Assembly: GCA_024704765.1 (NCBI GenBank)
Contig: JAKMXF010000111.1
Location: forward strand, 450,619 to 514,618
DNA from: Oopsacas minuta
Lineage: Eukaryota; Porifera; Hexactinellida; Lyssacinosida; Leucopsacidae
Direction: 5' to 3'
Length of the DNA stretch: 64,000 nt
Under the pieces are notes generated by a model, which had not been told where the DNA came from, did not search any database, and saw nothing but the letters and a program-made list of their open reading frames with translations. Within the stretch, counting starts at the first letter, position 1; each line of letters begins with the position of its first letter. Below are positions 12,101 to 23,311 of the stretch, piece by piece. A program made the position numbers and the translations under genes.

Positions 12101-13915
12101 AATTTAGTTTCGAATGTATTTACCCTAAAAAGCACGAAGCTTTGTTGTTGTTTTGTTAGAGATTTGATTAGCCAACTTAAACCAATCAAATACTTGCCAA
12201 CCATCCAATGGAATAGATGGGAAAGTTCGAATTTGTAAAATTTTCAGTAAATTTGAAGGGAAAAAATCGTATAATTTGCATAAAATAATAAAAATCAGGT
12301 TTTCTAGGAAAACAGTTACAAGGGGTCAAATTATTCTTAGTAACAGCAGGTGCGGACAGCGCAGGCACGTTTGTATACTCGAAGTTGCTGCGAAATTTCT
12401 CCCTTAATATTTGCATATTTATTTCGCAATACTCATTTAGCACATCAATTTGGAGAGAGGATCGATCTAACTAATTACAATAGATTAGAAGCAAATTCTA
12501 TTCTGACTAGCAACACAGATCTCTACTGCATAAATGGTGTAGCTACCTGGAGCTACACAGACCTAGCTGGTATTTGTGAACCTAAAAGTGGTACAATTGA
12601 TGCCACGGGAGCTAGTGTATTGTCAGCTGGGTTAGACAATCCAGGTTACTACAGCTGTGAAGTGATACAAGATGACGTCAGCAATACATATACTGTAGCT
12701 GTTCTGGATACAACTCTGTTACAAGGTTAGAAATTCTCACCTTAATTAAATATCTGAATCGATCTATCTATCCTATTTAGTAATTGAGACATCGGAATCT
12801 TACCAATACACAATTGGAGTTGACAATGAAGATATATTTCTATTCTGTCACAAACCTGACAACTCAATTTCATCTTCTGACATCGTTTGGATGAAGAATG
12901 ACTCATTTGCTCGTTTTAAGAATCCTCTAGATGTATTTGCAGTTGGAAATCTGTTTAAATACACAGACACCTATCTTATAGAATGTCTAGATCAAACCAG
13001 TGAAAATATTTTGAGTGCTGAGATCTCGATGCAAGGTTTGTTATATAGAATTTCACAAAACTATACTTACTGTCACTTTATAATAATTGCTGTCACTCCA
13101 CAGGGCCACCTGTCATAAGCGTGGATACAGGGACAGTACGATCATTCGAGTCTCTCACTTCTGGCGGAAACACAGCTTATATTATCGAGGAGACACGGAA
13201 TGTAGTTATGACAGCCAATCTTGTTGGAAAGTGGCAGAGACCTGATGATACTCATGTTTCTGACAATTCAATTACTTTCTTATCATTTGATGAATCAGAC
13301 GTAGGCGTATACAAGTTCTATGTAACAGATTGGTACAATGAACAGAAGCTAGCTATTCAAATCCAACTCTCTCTTTCAGGTGAGTACTGTTAATGAAGAT
13401 ATTTAGTTAGCATTCATTTATGTGTTTGTATTTGTTCTCTAGCAACCTACCTACAGTCAGTAACAGATCTATCAACTGCAACATCCAGTGAAAGCTCCAT
13501 CCTTGTTACCTGGAGTTTGTTATCAGAACAGACTACCCTCTCTGATGAGAAATTCTCAATTTACTACGGATACGAAGATGTAGAATATTTCGCTGGTACA
13601 ACTGACAAACTCTACTTCAACATTAATGGATTAACTCTGAACTTCAACTATACTATCCGTGTAGATCTACAGTTCGCATATTCTACAGAAACATATTCAG
13701 AGACTGTTCATCATTTCCTAATAATTCCAGATATCACTGAGCCTACAACAATCCTCCAATTATTCACAAATAATGTTTATGCTCAAGAAGGTGTCTTAAT
13801 CGCAGTAATAGTATTCTTATTGCTCGTTATTGCTGCGATTTTAGCTGTTGCAATAATAGCAGTGTTCTGTATCAAGAGATATCTTACTAGGAATTCGGAT
13901 AAAAGTCAAATCTGA
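3175..13915 (+). CDS. Giant C-type lectin/Ig-module receptor, single TM
   Basis: 23 exons recognised. C-type lectin (CTLD) 3175-3627 and 5006-5434. Ig type A 3692-3981, 4154-4456, 5551-5861, 6595-6882, 8322-8618, 9603-9860, 11091-11393, 12441-12725. Type B 5932-6171, 7347-7586, 8700-8933, 10023-10268, 11454-11702, 12781-13035. Type C 6240-6515, 7906-8166, 9274-9543, 10427-10696, 11806-12072, 13104-13379. Last exon 13443-13915. From 5551 the order is A-B-C six times. CTLDs show CWIG and a WVDD...QPNEG...EDCV pattern. Type A has LYC..W..DPGYYSC, type B C..W..C, and type C W plus DxGxY without cysteines. The last exon holds an FN3-like domain, one TM helix and a ~15-residue tail without recognisable signalling motifs. 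All internal exons are phase 1-1. Two type A exons (3692, 5551) are one base short, so they frameshift. No start/signal exon was found. Total is about 2,260 residues. Ligand and function are unknown; a recognition or adhesion role is inferred from domains only. Confidence 0.85.
4530..4650. repeat. CAAGGTTG-ended element with ATTCGGT core
   Basis: Lies in a receptor intron. It has inverted ends of the form CAA(T/G)GTTGCAAC ... TTTCAACCTTG and an interior containing TATTCGGTATTCGG. The same ends occur at 26029-26149, 39472-39554 and 40503-40838. Confidence 0.6.
8990..9250. repeat. MITE-like insertion in receptor intron
   Basis: This B-C intron is longer than usual. It contains the motif TCGAAGTAATTATCGTGGTC and CCTTGAGCTT, the same motif set as the TA-flanked elements at 23490, 31470, 36975, 47850 and 52363. 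Ends are not well defined. A related degenerate copy with GTCAACATCCGATAACTTG lies at about 7730-7870. Confidence 0.45.
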
Positions 13916-13985
13916 TAATTACAAGACTAACTCCCTCTCTGACTGTTAATCTACTAATCCTATTTACTCTCCTATACTCATAAAC
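13772..13985. repeat. Right arm of the receptor inverted repeat
   Basis: Partner of 1-214, separated by about 13.6 kb. The stop codon at 13913-13915 corresponds to 71-73. Confidence 0.95.
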
Positions 13986-14047
13986 TCTTTAACTTTCTTT
14001 CTGTTTTCTTGTAAGTATTAGTTTCCCCAATCTGTTAGCTGTTGTTG

Positions 14048-14146
14048 TACGGTAGAAACTCGTTAATACGAATTTCCAGATAAGACATACAAACAATAGT
14101 CGGTATTGCTGTCTGTTGATATTCGTATTAACGATGTTACACTGTT
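14048..14146. repeat. Short TIR element (pogo/Tc1-like MITE)
   Basis: Inverted ends TAC(G)GTAGAAACTCGTTAATACGAA and TTCGTATTAACGATGTTACACTGT, about 100 bp, TA at the borders, no coding capacity. It is the only recognisable feature between the receptor stop (13915) and the protease stop (14300). Closely related ends occur at 45378-45530 and 35673-35778. Confidence 0.65.
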
Positions 14147-14299
14147 TAGTAGTTTGTGATATTTTGAATTTTTGGAATATGTTTAATTAAAAAGATTCAG
14201 TAATCAACAATTGAAAATCAGAAATATACATAAAGTCTCAAAAAGATAGCAAAACATTGCAAATAAACAAATATTTACACAAATATAATAAATGTAAAG

Positions 14300-15994
14300 T
14301 TAGAACAAAATTTTACTTAAGTAAAATGAATTCTTTTCCAAAACAGAATCAGCAAAACAAACTTTCTTTTCTCCAACAAAATATCCAATATAGTAAGCCC
14401 TATGTATCAAATCACCAATAAGCCAATCAAATCCTGCCCCCTCTTGTCCAATGAAGCCCGTGGTACAATACTCTCCCTCTTTGGAGATGATATATATAGA
14501 AGGAGGGATTATTAATTCCTTTGTTCCAGCGAACTTAAATGGCACATCTGGGAGATTATTTGGATCACAATTTGGTATCAGATATCCATCCTCTGTTTGC
14601 ACAGCACCTAAAGCATGTATGGAATGTGAATAGATATGATTTTAACACTTTCAATAACCTCACCTACGGGGCGTGTCCAGAGGCTAAATCCTCCAATATG
14701 GTGTGAACCCCTATCTCCACACTATCAGTGTGGTTATAACTTACCGATTAATTCATTAATTGCTTCAATATTCTGTTTAGGTCCATACACTAGACTAGTG
14801 CCTGAATCAATGATGGCATAACATCTGTCCTTATGACATTTTGTAACTCCACTACCTATGATTTCTATCTTGTAGTAGCTTGCCTCCACGATGGGGCTAC
14901 AGGATAGATCCCCTGTGTACCGACTGGAGTCCAGCTCCCCAAAACTCACTTCTGCTCCATCTGACCCCTCGATAGACCCTGTCCAGATCCCAAATACTGG
15001 ATTCAACAGTCCTTGATCTACTGCGTTTATAAATGTTGGCTTTCCATAAGAAGAAAGTGCTGTAAATGCTAACCCTAGAAAATTAGATGTTATTTACTTG
15101 TTTGTTTGTTTGTTTGTTTGTGTATTTATTTATTTATTTATTAACCTTGTATCCCACTAGCCTGAGGAGGATTCTCATAGACTTCAATCCCTACTCCAAC
15201 TTCCTGATTACTCACAATTACTTCTGACATAATTACACTATCCCTAACGACATAACCATTTACTCCACCTTTCCCATACGTGATTTGAAAGGGTTGGCTC
15301 ATATTCTCAGAGGTGCTACTCTTCTTTGGTTCGTATTTGTTAGGCCCGCACGAAGCTTGTCTACATTCTACACCAGACACCCATAGATCAGAGGACCCTG
15401 TATCATATATCACCTATAGTTTCAGTTCCAATTAAGCTAGTTGTATTATACATTCAATTTGCAATTTTTGGTGATGTAACTTCAATTGGGCTGATTCCTG
15501 CAATATATATTTTGCATGAAAACAGACATTCTCGAATTGTTAAAGAGAAATCGAATCTCAGCATAGTTGACCAAATTCTAGAATAATGGATAATAATGTG
15601 ATTTATACAAGTCTAGACATGTCAAAATCTTATACTTCGAGATGATCATAGACGTATAACTTATTAGACAACTGTACTATTACATCTATAGCTCTTCCCA
15701 ATACGGCGTATGCTTAATAAAATTAAAAAAAAGGATACACAAACTTACTTGAAAAGTTTGAGCCGGTGTTCCTACCTGAATAGGCCCATAATACATCAAA
15801 TTATGAGAATCTGTTTCTGGGACTTCATTCCCTGAGTTTCCATATTTGACACTAATCCTAGCGGCCTCTAATCTCAACTCAGTGATTAGTTCTTGTTTGG
15901 AAAACTCGTGAAAAGATTTAACTCTTTTCAAAGTTATCAATTTAGTTGTTACAGCTGTTAATAGTAGTAATGTTATGTATAATGACAGGTTCAT
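14300..15994 (-). CDS. Pepsin-like aspartic protease (copy 1)
   Basis: Four exons on the minus strand: 15749-15994, 15146-15413, 14745-15074 and 14300-14607 (383 aa, the usual family length). The ATG at 15994 is preferred over an upstream in-frame TTG because it opens a signal peptide (MNLSLYITLLLLTAVTT). A propeptide follows, then the mature enzyme. The first catalytic motif is DTGSSDLWVSG at the start of exon 2, the flap is TYGKGG, and the second catalytic motif is IIDSGTSLVYG in exon 3. Introns are phase 0, 1, 1, the same as in the neighbour at 16203-18342, so the two are tandem duplicates in the same orientation. The family cleaves peptide bonds at acid pH; a secreted digestive or lysosomal role is inferred. 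Which vertebrate family member it matches cannot be decided from the sequence alone. Confidence 0.93.
15102..15143. repeat. (GTTT/ATTT)n microsatellite
   Basis: About ten GTTT then ATTT units in intron 2 of the aspartic protease. Confidence 0.85.
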
Positions 15995-16202
15995 CTTGAC
16001 CAATTAAACTGCTAGGTGTAATAATAGGCACAAATATCAAAAATATTTACCCACAATTTGGACTGAGGTATGGATTGACACTTTCAATGAAAAGTTGCAA
16101 ATAATAAAATTGGATAAATAATAGATATAATACAATAGTTCGTATAAAAAAGACCCTAATCAAACTAGTCAAAAGAATGGTAATTACTCGAAAAGAAAAG
16201 AA

Positions 16203-18342
16203 TTACTTTTTGAGGTCGCAGAAGGTAACTATTTCATCCTTCATGTTGAATATAGTTGGAAATTGTCCAATAAACACGTCCCCAAGTATCCACGCAGGAT
16301 TATTCTCGCCCAAATCCATCCCGTGAAACCCACTAATGCACTCGTTTCCAAACTTTAGGATATAGAAGTCAGGGTCAAGAGCTTTTACATTATTTTGTAA
16401 TTGGAATATGATGGGAGGGAGAGAGGAGATGGTACTGCAATTTACGATGTAGAGGCCTCCAGGTACCGCCTTGCCCTCTGTTAAATAGAAATATGCATAT
16501 AATTACACGAGTAGAACCCTGCAAATTGATTGGATAACGATTGCGAGCTCTCTTTCAAAGACAGCTGTCAGAATATAGTTGAATAAAGTTATGCAAAATT
16601 GACATGTGGTGGCTATGGCAGACAGACAGACAGATAGACAGATAGACAGACAGACAGATAGACAGACAGATAGACAGATAGACAGACAGATAGACTGACA
16701 GACAGACTGACTGACGAACGGACAATCCCCATTAAATAGCATAAATTACTTACTGATAATATTCTCATTGATATCCTTTATAGCAGCAGGAGGTCCAATT
16801 AATAGAGAGGTTCCTGTATCAGCAATTGCAGTACAGTCACTTTTAGAATGGCAGTACTTGGAATTCACGTTATCCATCTGAAAATACCACCACGACTTAT
16901 TAATGAGTTTACTTTGAGTGCATCCGCCGTTGATGTGTGCTGGATCAGTGCCCCCTAGTGATAACACGCCCCCTATATTTGAGTCTAAATCCCTGTTTAG
17001 GTAAAATCCGAATACGGGGTCTTTGATCGTCCCTTGATCCAATAAGGTATTGAATACAGGTGTTATGTGGTTAACTGAAATGGCAACAAATGCGAGACCT
17101 AAAAGTGAAATAAGTTCATTGAATAAATTCACTTTGATATTGTAACCTCATTGGCAGAGAGATGTATTGATATTTATTTTAATTCAATTATATATTTTGT
17201 CATATTCTAACACCTTGGAGCGAATTTCAAATTTACCCAATTGGTATTACTCCGGTTAATACAAACTCAATGTAAAAAAGGGACATTTTGATGGTTCGTT
17301 GGTGTTAGTATTCACGAAGTTACACCGAATAATAGGAATAACAGAACAAAACTCAACCACCAATCAAATCCTAGAGTATAAAACCATACAAAATGAAACT
17401 TACCTAAAATTCCATCTGATTTAAACGCTCCAAATTGAATTGGCGCGTGAGTTACTTCTCCAAACAGCTGTTTTTTTGCTACAAGGTTGCCAGTGAGGTT
17501 CACATTATCTCCTGACACGAATCCAGACACTGTACCTGATCCATATTCTATCTTAAAGTCTGTCCCATTTTTAATGTAAGATGAACTGGCGCCCGAATCG
17601 TATTTATTCTTTTCAAGACAAGCAACCTCAAAAATTTTACATTCTTTGCTGTACACCCATAAGTTACTGGAACCAGTATCTGGAATTACCTAAAGAGATA
17701 ATTGTATTAGAATAAATTCAGATTTGAAGAAAATGGACCAAGCTATTTCCAGACCCCTTTCCCACGTCACATCTTAAATACGCTTGATAACAACTCGAAT
17801 AGCGGGTTTTAATACCGTAATTCTCTGAGTAAGCGTCGGGGACTAGAAAAGACTTGTGAGTAATATTTATTACAACCATCTAGAGGATTTTTTCGGTGGA
17901 ATTTCAGTCTCGATTCGTAATGTAACAAATTTGGATAATTAATTCCCAAAACCTTTTGTATTTTACAAAATCGAAGCAATAATTAGACAAAAAAATTCTC
18001 ACGAAAATAAAAAGGCCGACCTGCTTAATCAGAGCAATAAAGTAGTTGAAACAGTTTACAATGGAAATAGCCAAAATTTCTTACATTGAATTTCTGTGGG
18101 GGAGTTCCAATCTCTATTGGCATTGTATATTGAGCATTATCATAATTTTTTAATGTCACATTACCATCTCCCAAGTATTTCATTCTCAAATACGAAATCT
18201 GTCTATTTGCAAATTCGAGTATAGTTGTATCTTTTAGCAGGTAATGGCGGTCGAGTTTTTGCGTGAAAACTCCATCCCCAATTTGTTCTGAATTTATTAC
18301 AACCACAGCAAGAAGTAGAGAAAGAAATATTAATCCTTTCAT
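16203..18342 (-). CDS. Cathepsin D/pepsin-like aspartic protease (copy 2)
   Basis: Four exons on the minus strand: 18085-18342, 17404-17689, 16754-17098 and 16203-16477, giving 387 aa. A signal peptide (MKGLIFLSLLLAVVVINS) is followed by a propeptide and MPIEIGTPPQKFN. The first active-site motif DTGSSNLWVYS opens exon 2, with flap EYGSGTVSG. The second motif IADTGTSLLIG is near the end of exon 3. Exon 4 carries the terminal lobe with WILGDVFIGQF and ends CDLKK. It is closer to the cathepsin-D style than copy 1. Exon phases match copy 1 (0, 1, 1), supporting local tandem duplication followed by strong divergence. The start is the only ATG giving a signal peptide. Confidence 0.94.
16620..16716. 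repeat. (GACA/GATA)n microsatellite
   Basis: About 24 tetranucleotide units of GACA and GATA in intron 3 of the second aspartic protease. The open frame across it (poly CLSVCLSI) is a shadow. Confidence 0.95.
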
Positions 18343-19588
18343 CTGTCTAATGCAAAAAATAATTAATTAGTGGGTAACGTGGAATGTTTGGTGGTACATT
18401 TGGCGCCTAAATACTCCATACCCAATTGGCAGCTATCCCAGTTTTGGCGGGAAATCCCGCCTTTTTGGATATGTGCTGAAGTTTGGCCTCTAAATCTGGA
18501 CAAACAAGCTTTGGGAGCTATTTATATGAAATGAAGGTGTATTTATTTTGTAAATATTTATCTGTAAATATCAGTATATTAGCATATTAGTGTTTACTTT
18601 GATTCCTATTTATCCTATTCCTAAGCTACTTTTATCTCATGAGAAGATATGACTCATGTGATTAATCAAGAGGTTTAATCCATTTGTGCTCATGGTCTAA
18701 ATATACATATATCATATTACGTAACATTAATTAAGCTGAATGATGGGAGATTATGATATTTTGTAATATAGCAAGTTAACTGCAATATAGTGTGTGATTT
18801 GTATGATAATATTACATCACTAGGTCTCATGTTTGCAAGGTTTAAACATGTCAACGAATGACCTTTACTGAGCTCTCAACTCTCACGATTTTTGGTCTGT
18901 ACATACAACAAAACCCTTGGTATTTTCTTGGAAAACTAATATTAAATCATATGTCTCACTAATCTCATGATTTTGTGAGTTCCAGGTTGAGAGTACTGCC
19001 TTTATTTCCTATATCATGGCTGTATCTAACTAATCAGATACAAACACCATAACAACAGCGATCGGTTAAAAATGACATTGTTCGCCAATCTAACTGAAAT
19101 TAGAGAGGTAAACGCAATGTCAAAAAAGAATAATTTTTTGATAGAGATATCCGGAATATTAATAAAGGATTTAGAGCGCTAGCTTGGGAACATCACTGGA
19201 TTCTGGACATTAGGTCATCGTATGTAGATGTTAAATATACCACACCTCTACCGACACAATGAAATAAGAGTCCTCGTAAAACTGCACTGATCACTATAAT
19301 TCTCTGTCACATTGGAACTATAATTAAACCATAATTACTAGCAATAGAAAGTCAATTCATCGCATGATAGTCACAGTCCTATCACGCAGAGGTGAATGTT
19401 TATTGCTTCCTAAAGGTCAGCTAAAGGTCAAACAAGCATTCCTTATATAAATGAACGCAGTATATATTTTGTAATCCTATCTACAAACTCTCCAACTTCA
19501 ATCTAGGTAATCTTTCATTACCCTTTCCCCATTTCTCCTTATATGGTCATTTTATTATTTGTCGTTTCTAGAAATAACTCAAAAAGAA
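18343..19588. other. Divergent intergenic spacer
   Basis: Separates the protease start (minus) from the PSAT1 start (plus), so it should hold both promoters. A palindromic GC-rich motif containing TTTTGGCGGGAAATCCCGCC lies at 18442-18461, about 100 bp upstream of the protease ATG. It contains an E2F-type consensus but may be coincidental. No other gene was recognised. Confidence 0.5.
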
Positions 19589-22500
19589 ATGAGTGGAAAT
19601 AATATAATAAACTTCAGCCCAGGACCATCTAAAATTGCAAAAGATGTTCTAGAAGCTTGCAAGGTAGGTATCGATAACTTTCTGGGATCAGGTCTAAGCG
19701 TAATGGAGATCAGTCATAGAGGCAAGCATTACGCACAACTAAACAAAGAAACAGAAAAGATGGTGCGAGATGTGATGGAAATACCAGATAATTATAAAGT
19801 GCTATTTATAAGTGGAGGGGGGACCGGACAGTTCGCTGGAGTACCCCTGAACCTGATGCGAGGAGATCAACCCAAAGCTGATTACGTCATAACTGGGACA
19901 TGGTCTGCTAAAGCTGCGAAAGAAGCTGAAAAATATTTAAAGGTATTTATTGCTATTTATACTATTCCTCAGAGCCTACTAAACCTTGGATACTCATTGG
20001 TCAAACAATATGTTGTTCTTTCTCGCTTATTAGTACACAAATGCCTAATGGGCTGCGAACCCTAGCTCTTCATTGGTCAAAACAGTCTGTTGTTCTTTCT
20101 AGCTTATACACACATTTTGCTAATCAAAACACACAAATCTAACCAACATAATTTGCAATCTACAAATAATAACAAAATATAATGTAATATACAATAATAA
20201 ATAATAACAAATCATTTTATATATCAGCTGACAATGCATTGAACAAATAGCTGAGACCCATCAGCCTGATTAGACCTATGCCAGCACTTATTCCAATTAG
20301 TATTATTACTAATCTAGTGATGTATAAGCCTATTGGTTTAGATTTACGTTTAAAATAAGGTCTGGCCTCTCTGTCCCATACTTTTTGCCAGGTTTCTGTT
20401 GTCCTGTCTGTTTGAATTTGTCTCTGAAGATTGCTTAATAGTTTGCAATCTTTTGGGAATCCATTTCCTAATTTTATAAGTTTATCACACAACTCATTGC
20501 TTGTTGTGAATACAAATCCATTCTTTGAATCTTGAACAAGTTCTCCTATACACCTGTGGAATAGTTGTCATTATATTCGGTTTTTGTGTCGTGTGTAAGT
20601 TACTGGCAAATTAAGCCAAGCCATTTGTTCCTTGTGTAACATACCTGAACTTCCTCGCTAACACTGGTAAATCCGACCCAAACATATCAACAATCTTCAT
20701 CGGTAAATCTAGTCCAGAAGATGAAGTATGTAGAGATACACCTAAATCAGCTGTAGCTAGTAACTTAGGATAATCCCCTACTTCTAGCCATAAGGTTACT
20801 ATCTCTACTGAAGAGAATTTCAGTTTTGAGATCTCTGATTCGTAGTGCTGTCTCAATGGTCCTTTTCCTATGTTTACAAATTCTGATTTTAAAACTCAAA
20901 TCAACATCTGTGCCAACTCAAATTTACAAAAGTAATTTTTGTTGATTATAGAAATTAGATTATTCTACTAAATATCCGTTTTAGCAAAGAAAGATAAAAT
21001 TGAATTTTACTAATCTTGTTAGACAGAGGTGTCAAAAGGTGTGAAAATATACACATTAGAAATTTCCAAATGTCAGGTGCACAACTAGATGTCACTACGA
21101 GTATACATGCCAAATTTAGTGTCTTAATCTCTTAAGGCGCGAACTGCAGAGCGAAAACAATTTTTGTTACGTTTCTGCAATAATAATTGCATTCCTTTGC
21201 TACGATTTGGTTGCTATACTTACCTGTAATTGCACATACAACATTTGGTAAGTCACTCCTGTTCATTTTAGCGATCTCGTATAATTTTAGTGCTTCTAAT
21301 AGAATTCCAAAGTCCTCATCTTCTGTCCAACTTGTGGAACTTATCAGTAATAAAGGCCTGTCATCCTTATACTTACAAATTCCATTCTCCACCATTGTAA
21401 ACTTGGTTCCTGTTCTATTTTTAGAACCAAATATATCATATTTGTCCGCTAGCGTAGTGAAGAGTTGGTGAGCTATCTTTGGGGGGATTTTACCTTTGAA
21501 TCTTTGAGGGTTCGGCTTATCGTATAAAGTAATAGCCTGTACCCCCCAGAATAGTAACAAATCGTCCCTCATGGCTTGTGTCACACAGAAATTGTTATTA
21601 ATTAAGCGGGCAAATGCGCGTTCATACAAGCGCGCCAATTTCACGATACCATGTGTATCACCTAGCTGTAGACCCATGAGAGTATATCCGTAGTTATGCC
21701 AGTCGACGCAAACCTCCCATCCCCTAATGAGGCCCGTTAGACAAGCGACTAGGAGGGTCGGAATAGCCGGTGGGGACTGCAACAATAAACAGCGACTCTT
21801 ATGGACTCTGTATAGCAACACAAATGTCAGTTGGAATGTTTGGAATGCGAACTTAGCAAAGTATCGTGTAGTACGTGGTAGTGCGTTTATAGAGTTAGGA
21901 AGTGGCATTAGTGGGACGGTTTTCACAAGTTTTGAGGTGTTAATTTGTTCCGGGAGGTCTGATTCTAGGTAGCCAATGAATTGAACCTTTAGTCCCATTG
22001 AAACCAGACAGGCCACATGGTTCTGCATCCTAGGGGAGTGTCCCATATCCCCTAGTACCAGAACTGAAACTATACCCTTGCCAGATTGAGACCATTGAAA
22101 TAACACATAAATAATAATACAAACAACAACAACAGCTATGTAGTAATACATTTTGTGCGTAGAAATAGTGTAATTTCTGTATACATGAATTCTGTGTATA
22201 AATATTATGGTTGTTTTAAATATTTATGTGTGGTTTTTCTTGTAAAGGTAAATCGTGTTTTCCCGCCACTTGATACCTATAACACCGTCCCTGACTTCGA
22301 TAAGTGGACCCTGGACCCCGAGGCTTCTTATGTGTACTATTGTGCAAACGAGACTGTCCATGGAGTGGAGTTTAATGACATTCCTGATACCAAAGGTGTT
22401 CCTATCGTAGCAGACATGTCTTCTAATATTCTAACTCGCAGAGTGGATATTTCAAAATATGGGTGAGTAACAATAGAATTGTTTATTATTATTTGTTGTT

Positions 22501-23311
22501 GTAAACAATTAAATTATTATAGAGTTATCTACGCTGGTGCTCAGAAGAACATGGGGTGTTCTGGTGTTACCCTTGTCATAATCAGAGAGGACTTATTGGC
22601 CTCCCCGTCTCCTTTATGTCCCACATTCATGGAGTACAAAACACAAGCTGCTAATCAATCAATCTACAATACTCCTCCAGTTTGGAATATCTATGTTATG
22701 GGAGAGGTGTTTAGATGGGTACAGAACAGTGGAGGGGTACCTGCTATGGAGAAAATGAGTGAGAAGAAATCCAAAATTATTTACGAGGTAATTAACTGAT
22801 CTTAGCCAATCAGTATGCATTGTCAATAGGTGTTATAAATAAATTATGCGTACTTAGGTAAATACTCGAATCTGATTGGTTCGACACATTTCACGCCCTA
22901 TCTCAGAGATTTGTTAATACATTGTTTGGGTATTGAAATACGTTATAAACCATGCCACTTCACACCTACAAACCAAATTTCAACTTCCAAAATCAACGAA
23001 TTATTGAGTTATACTATTTTCTATTTCAGGTTATTGATAATTCTAAAGGATTCTACTGGAACCCCGTGGATAAGAAATCCCGCTCTCGAATCAATGTTCC
23101 TGTCCGCATGACAGGACCAGATGGTAACCAAGAGATAGAAGCTTTATTCCTGCAACAGGCAGAGGCAAAAGGAATGTTGTCTCTGAAGGGACACCGATCG
23201 GTAGGCGGACTAAGGATATCTCTTTTCAATGCTATCTCGGTTGAAGATACCATAACCCTGAGAGACTTCATGATTCAGTTTAGAGAGGATCAGCTGGATA
23301 TCACTAATTAG
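19589..23311 (+). CDS. PSAT1: Phosphoserine aminotransferase
   Basis: Four exons: 19589-19942, 22248-22462, 22523-22787 and 23030-23311 (371 aa; animal PSAT is about 370). It converts 3-phosphohydroxypyruvate plus glutamate to phosphoserine in cytosolic serine biosynthesis, using PLP. Visible motifs are NFSPGPSK at the N-terminus, [35 protein letters not shown] and the PLP-lysine motif [11 protein letters not shown] at the start of exon 3. The C-terminal part includes [16 protein letters not shown]. Phases are 0, 2, 0. The ATG at 19589 is preferred to an upstream in-frame TTG at 19559 because homology starts there. Intron 1 is 2.3 kb because it contains the whole ALG1 gene on the opposite strand. 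Intron 3 holds a copy of the ~150 bp dispersed repeat (about 22860-22990). Confidence 0.97.
20217..22151 (-). CDS. ALG1: Chitobiosyldiphosphodolichol beta-mannosyltransferase
   Basis: Three exons on the minus strand: 21224-22151, 20645-20867 and 20217-20553 (495 aa; human ALG1 is 464). It adds the first mannose to GlcNAc2-PP-dolichol on the cytosolic face of the ER, for N-glycosylation. Seen: an N-terminal TM anchor ([16 protein letters not shown]), then [41 protein letters not shown], a KPNPQRFKG segment, [18 protein letters not shown], and in exon 2 [24 protein letters not shown], all typical of the family (GT33). Exon 3 gives [15 protein letters not shown]. Unusually, the C-terminus is extended by a second hydrophobic segment ([19 protein letters not shown]). 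The gene lies wholly in intron 1 of PSAT1, and its ATG is 97 bp from PSAT1 exon 2. Confidence 0.94.

Noticed and set aside
16503..16742. Frame with SVCLSICLS repeats
   Set aside because: Translation of a GACA/GATA microsatellite in a protease intron.
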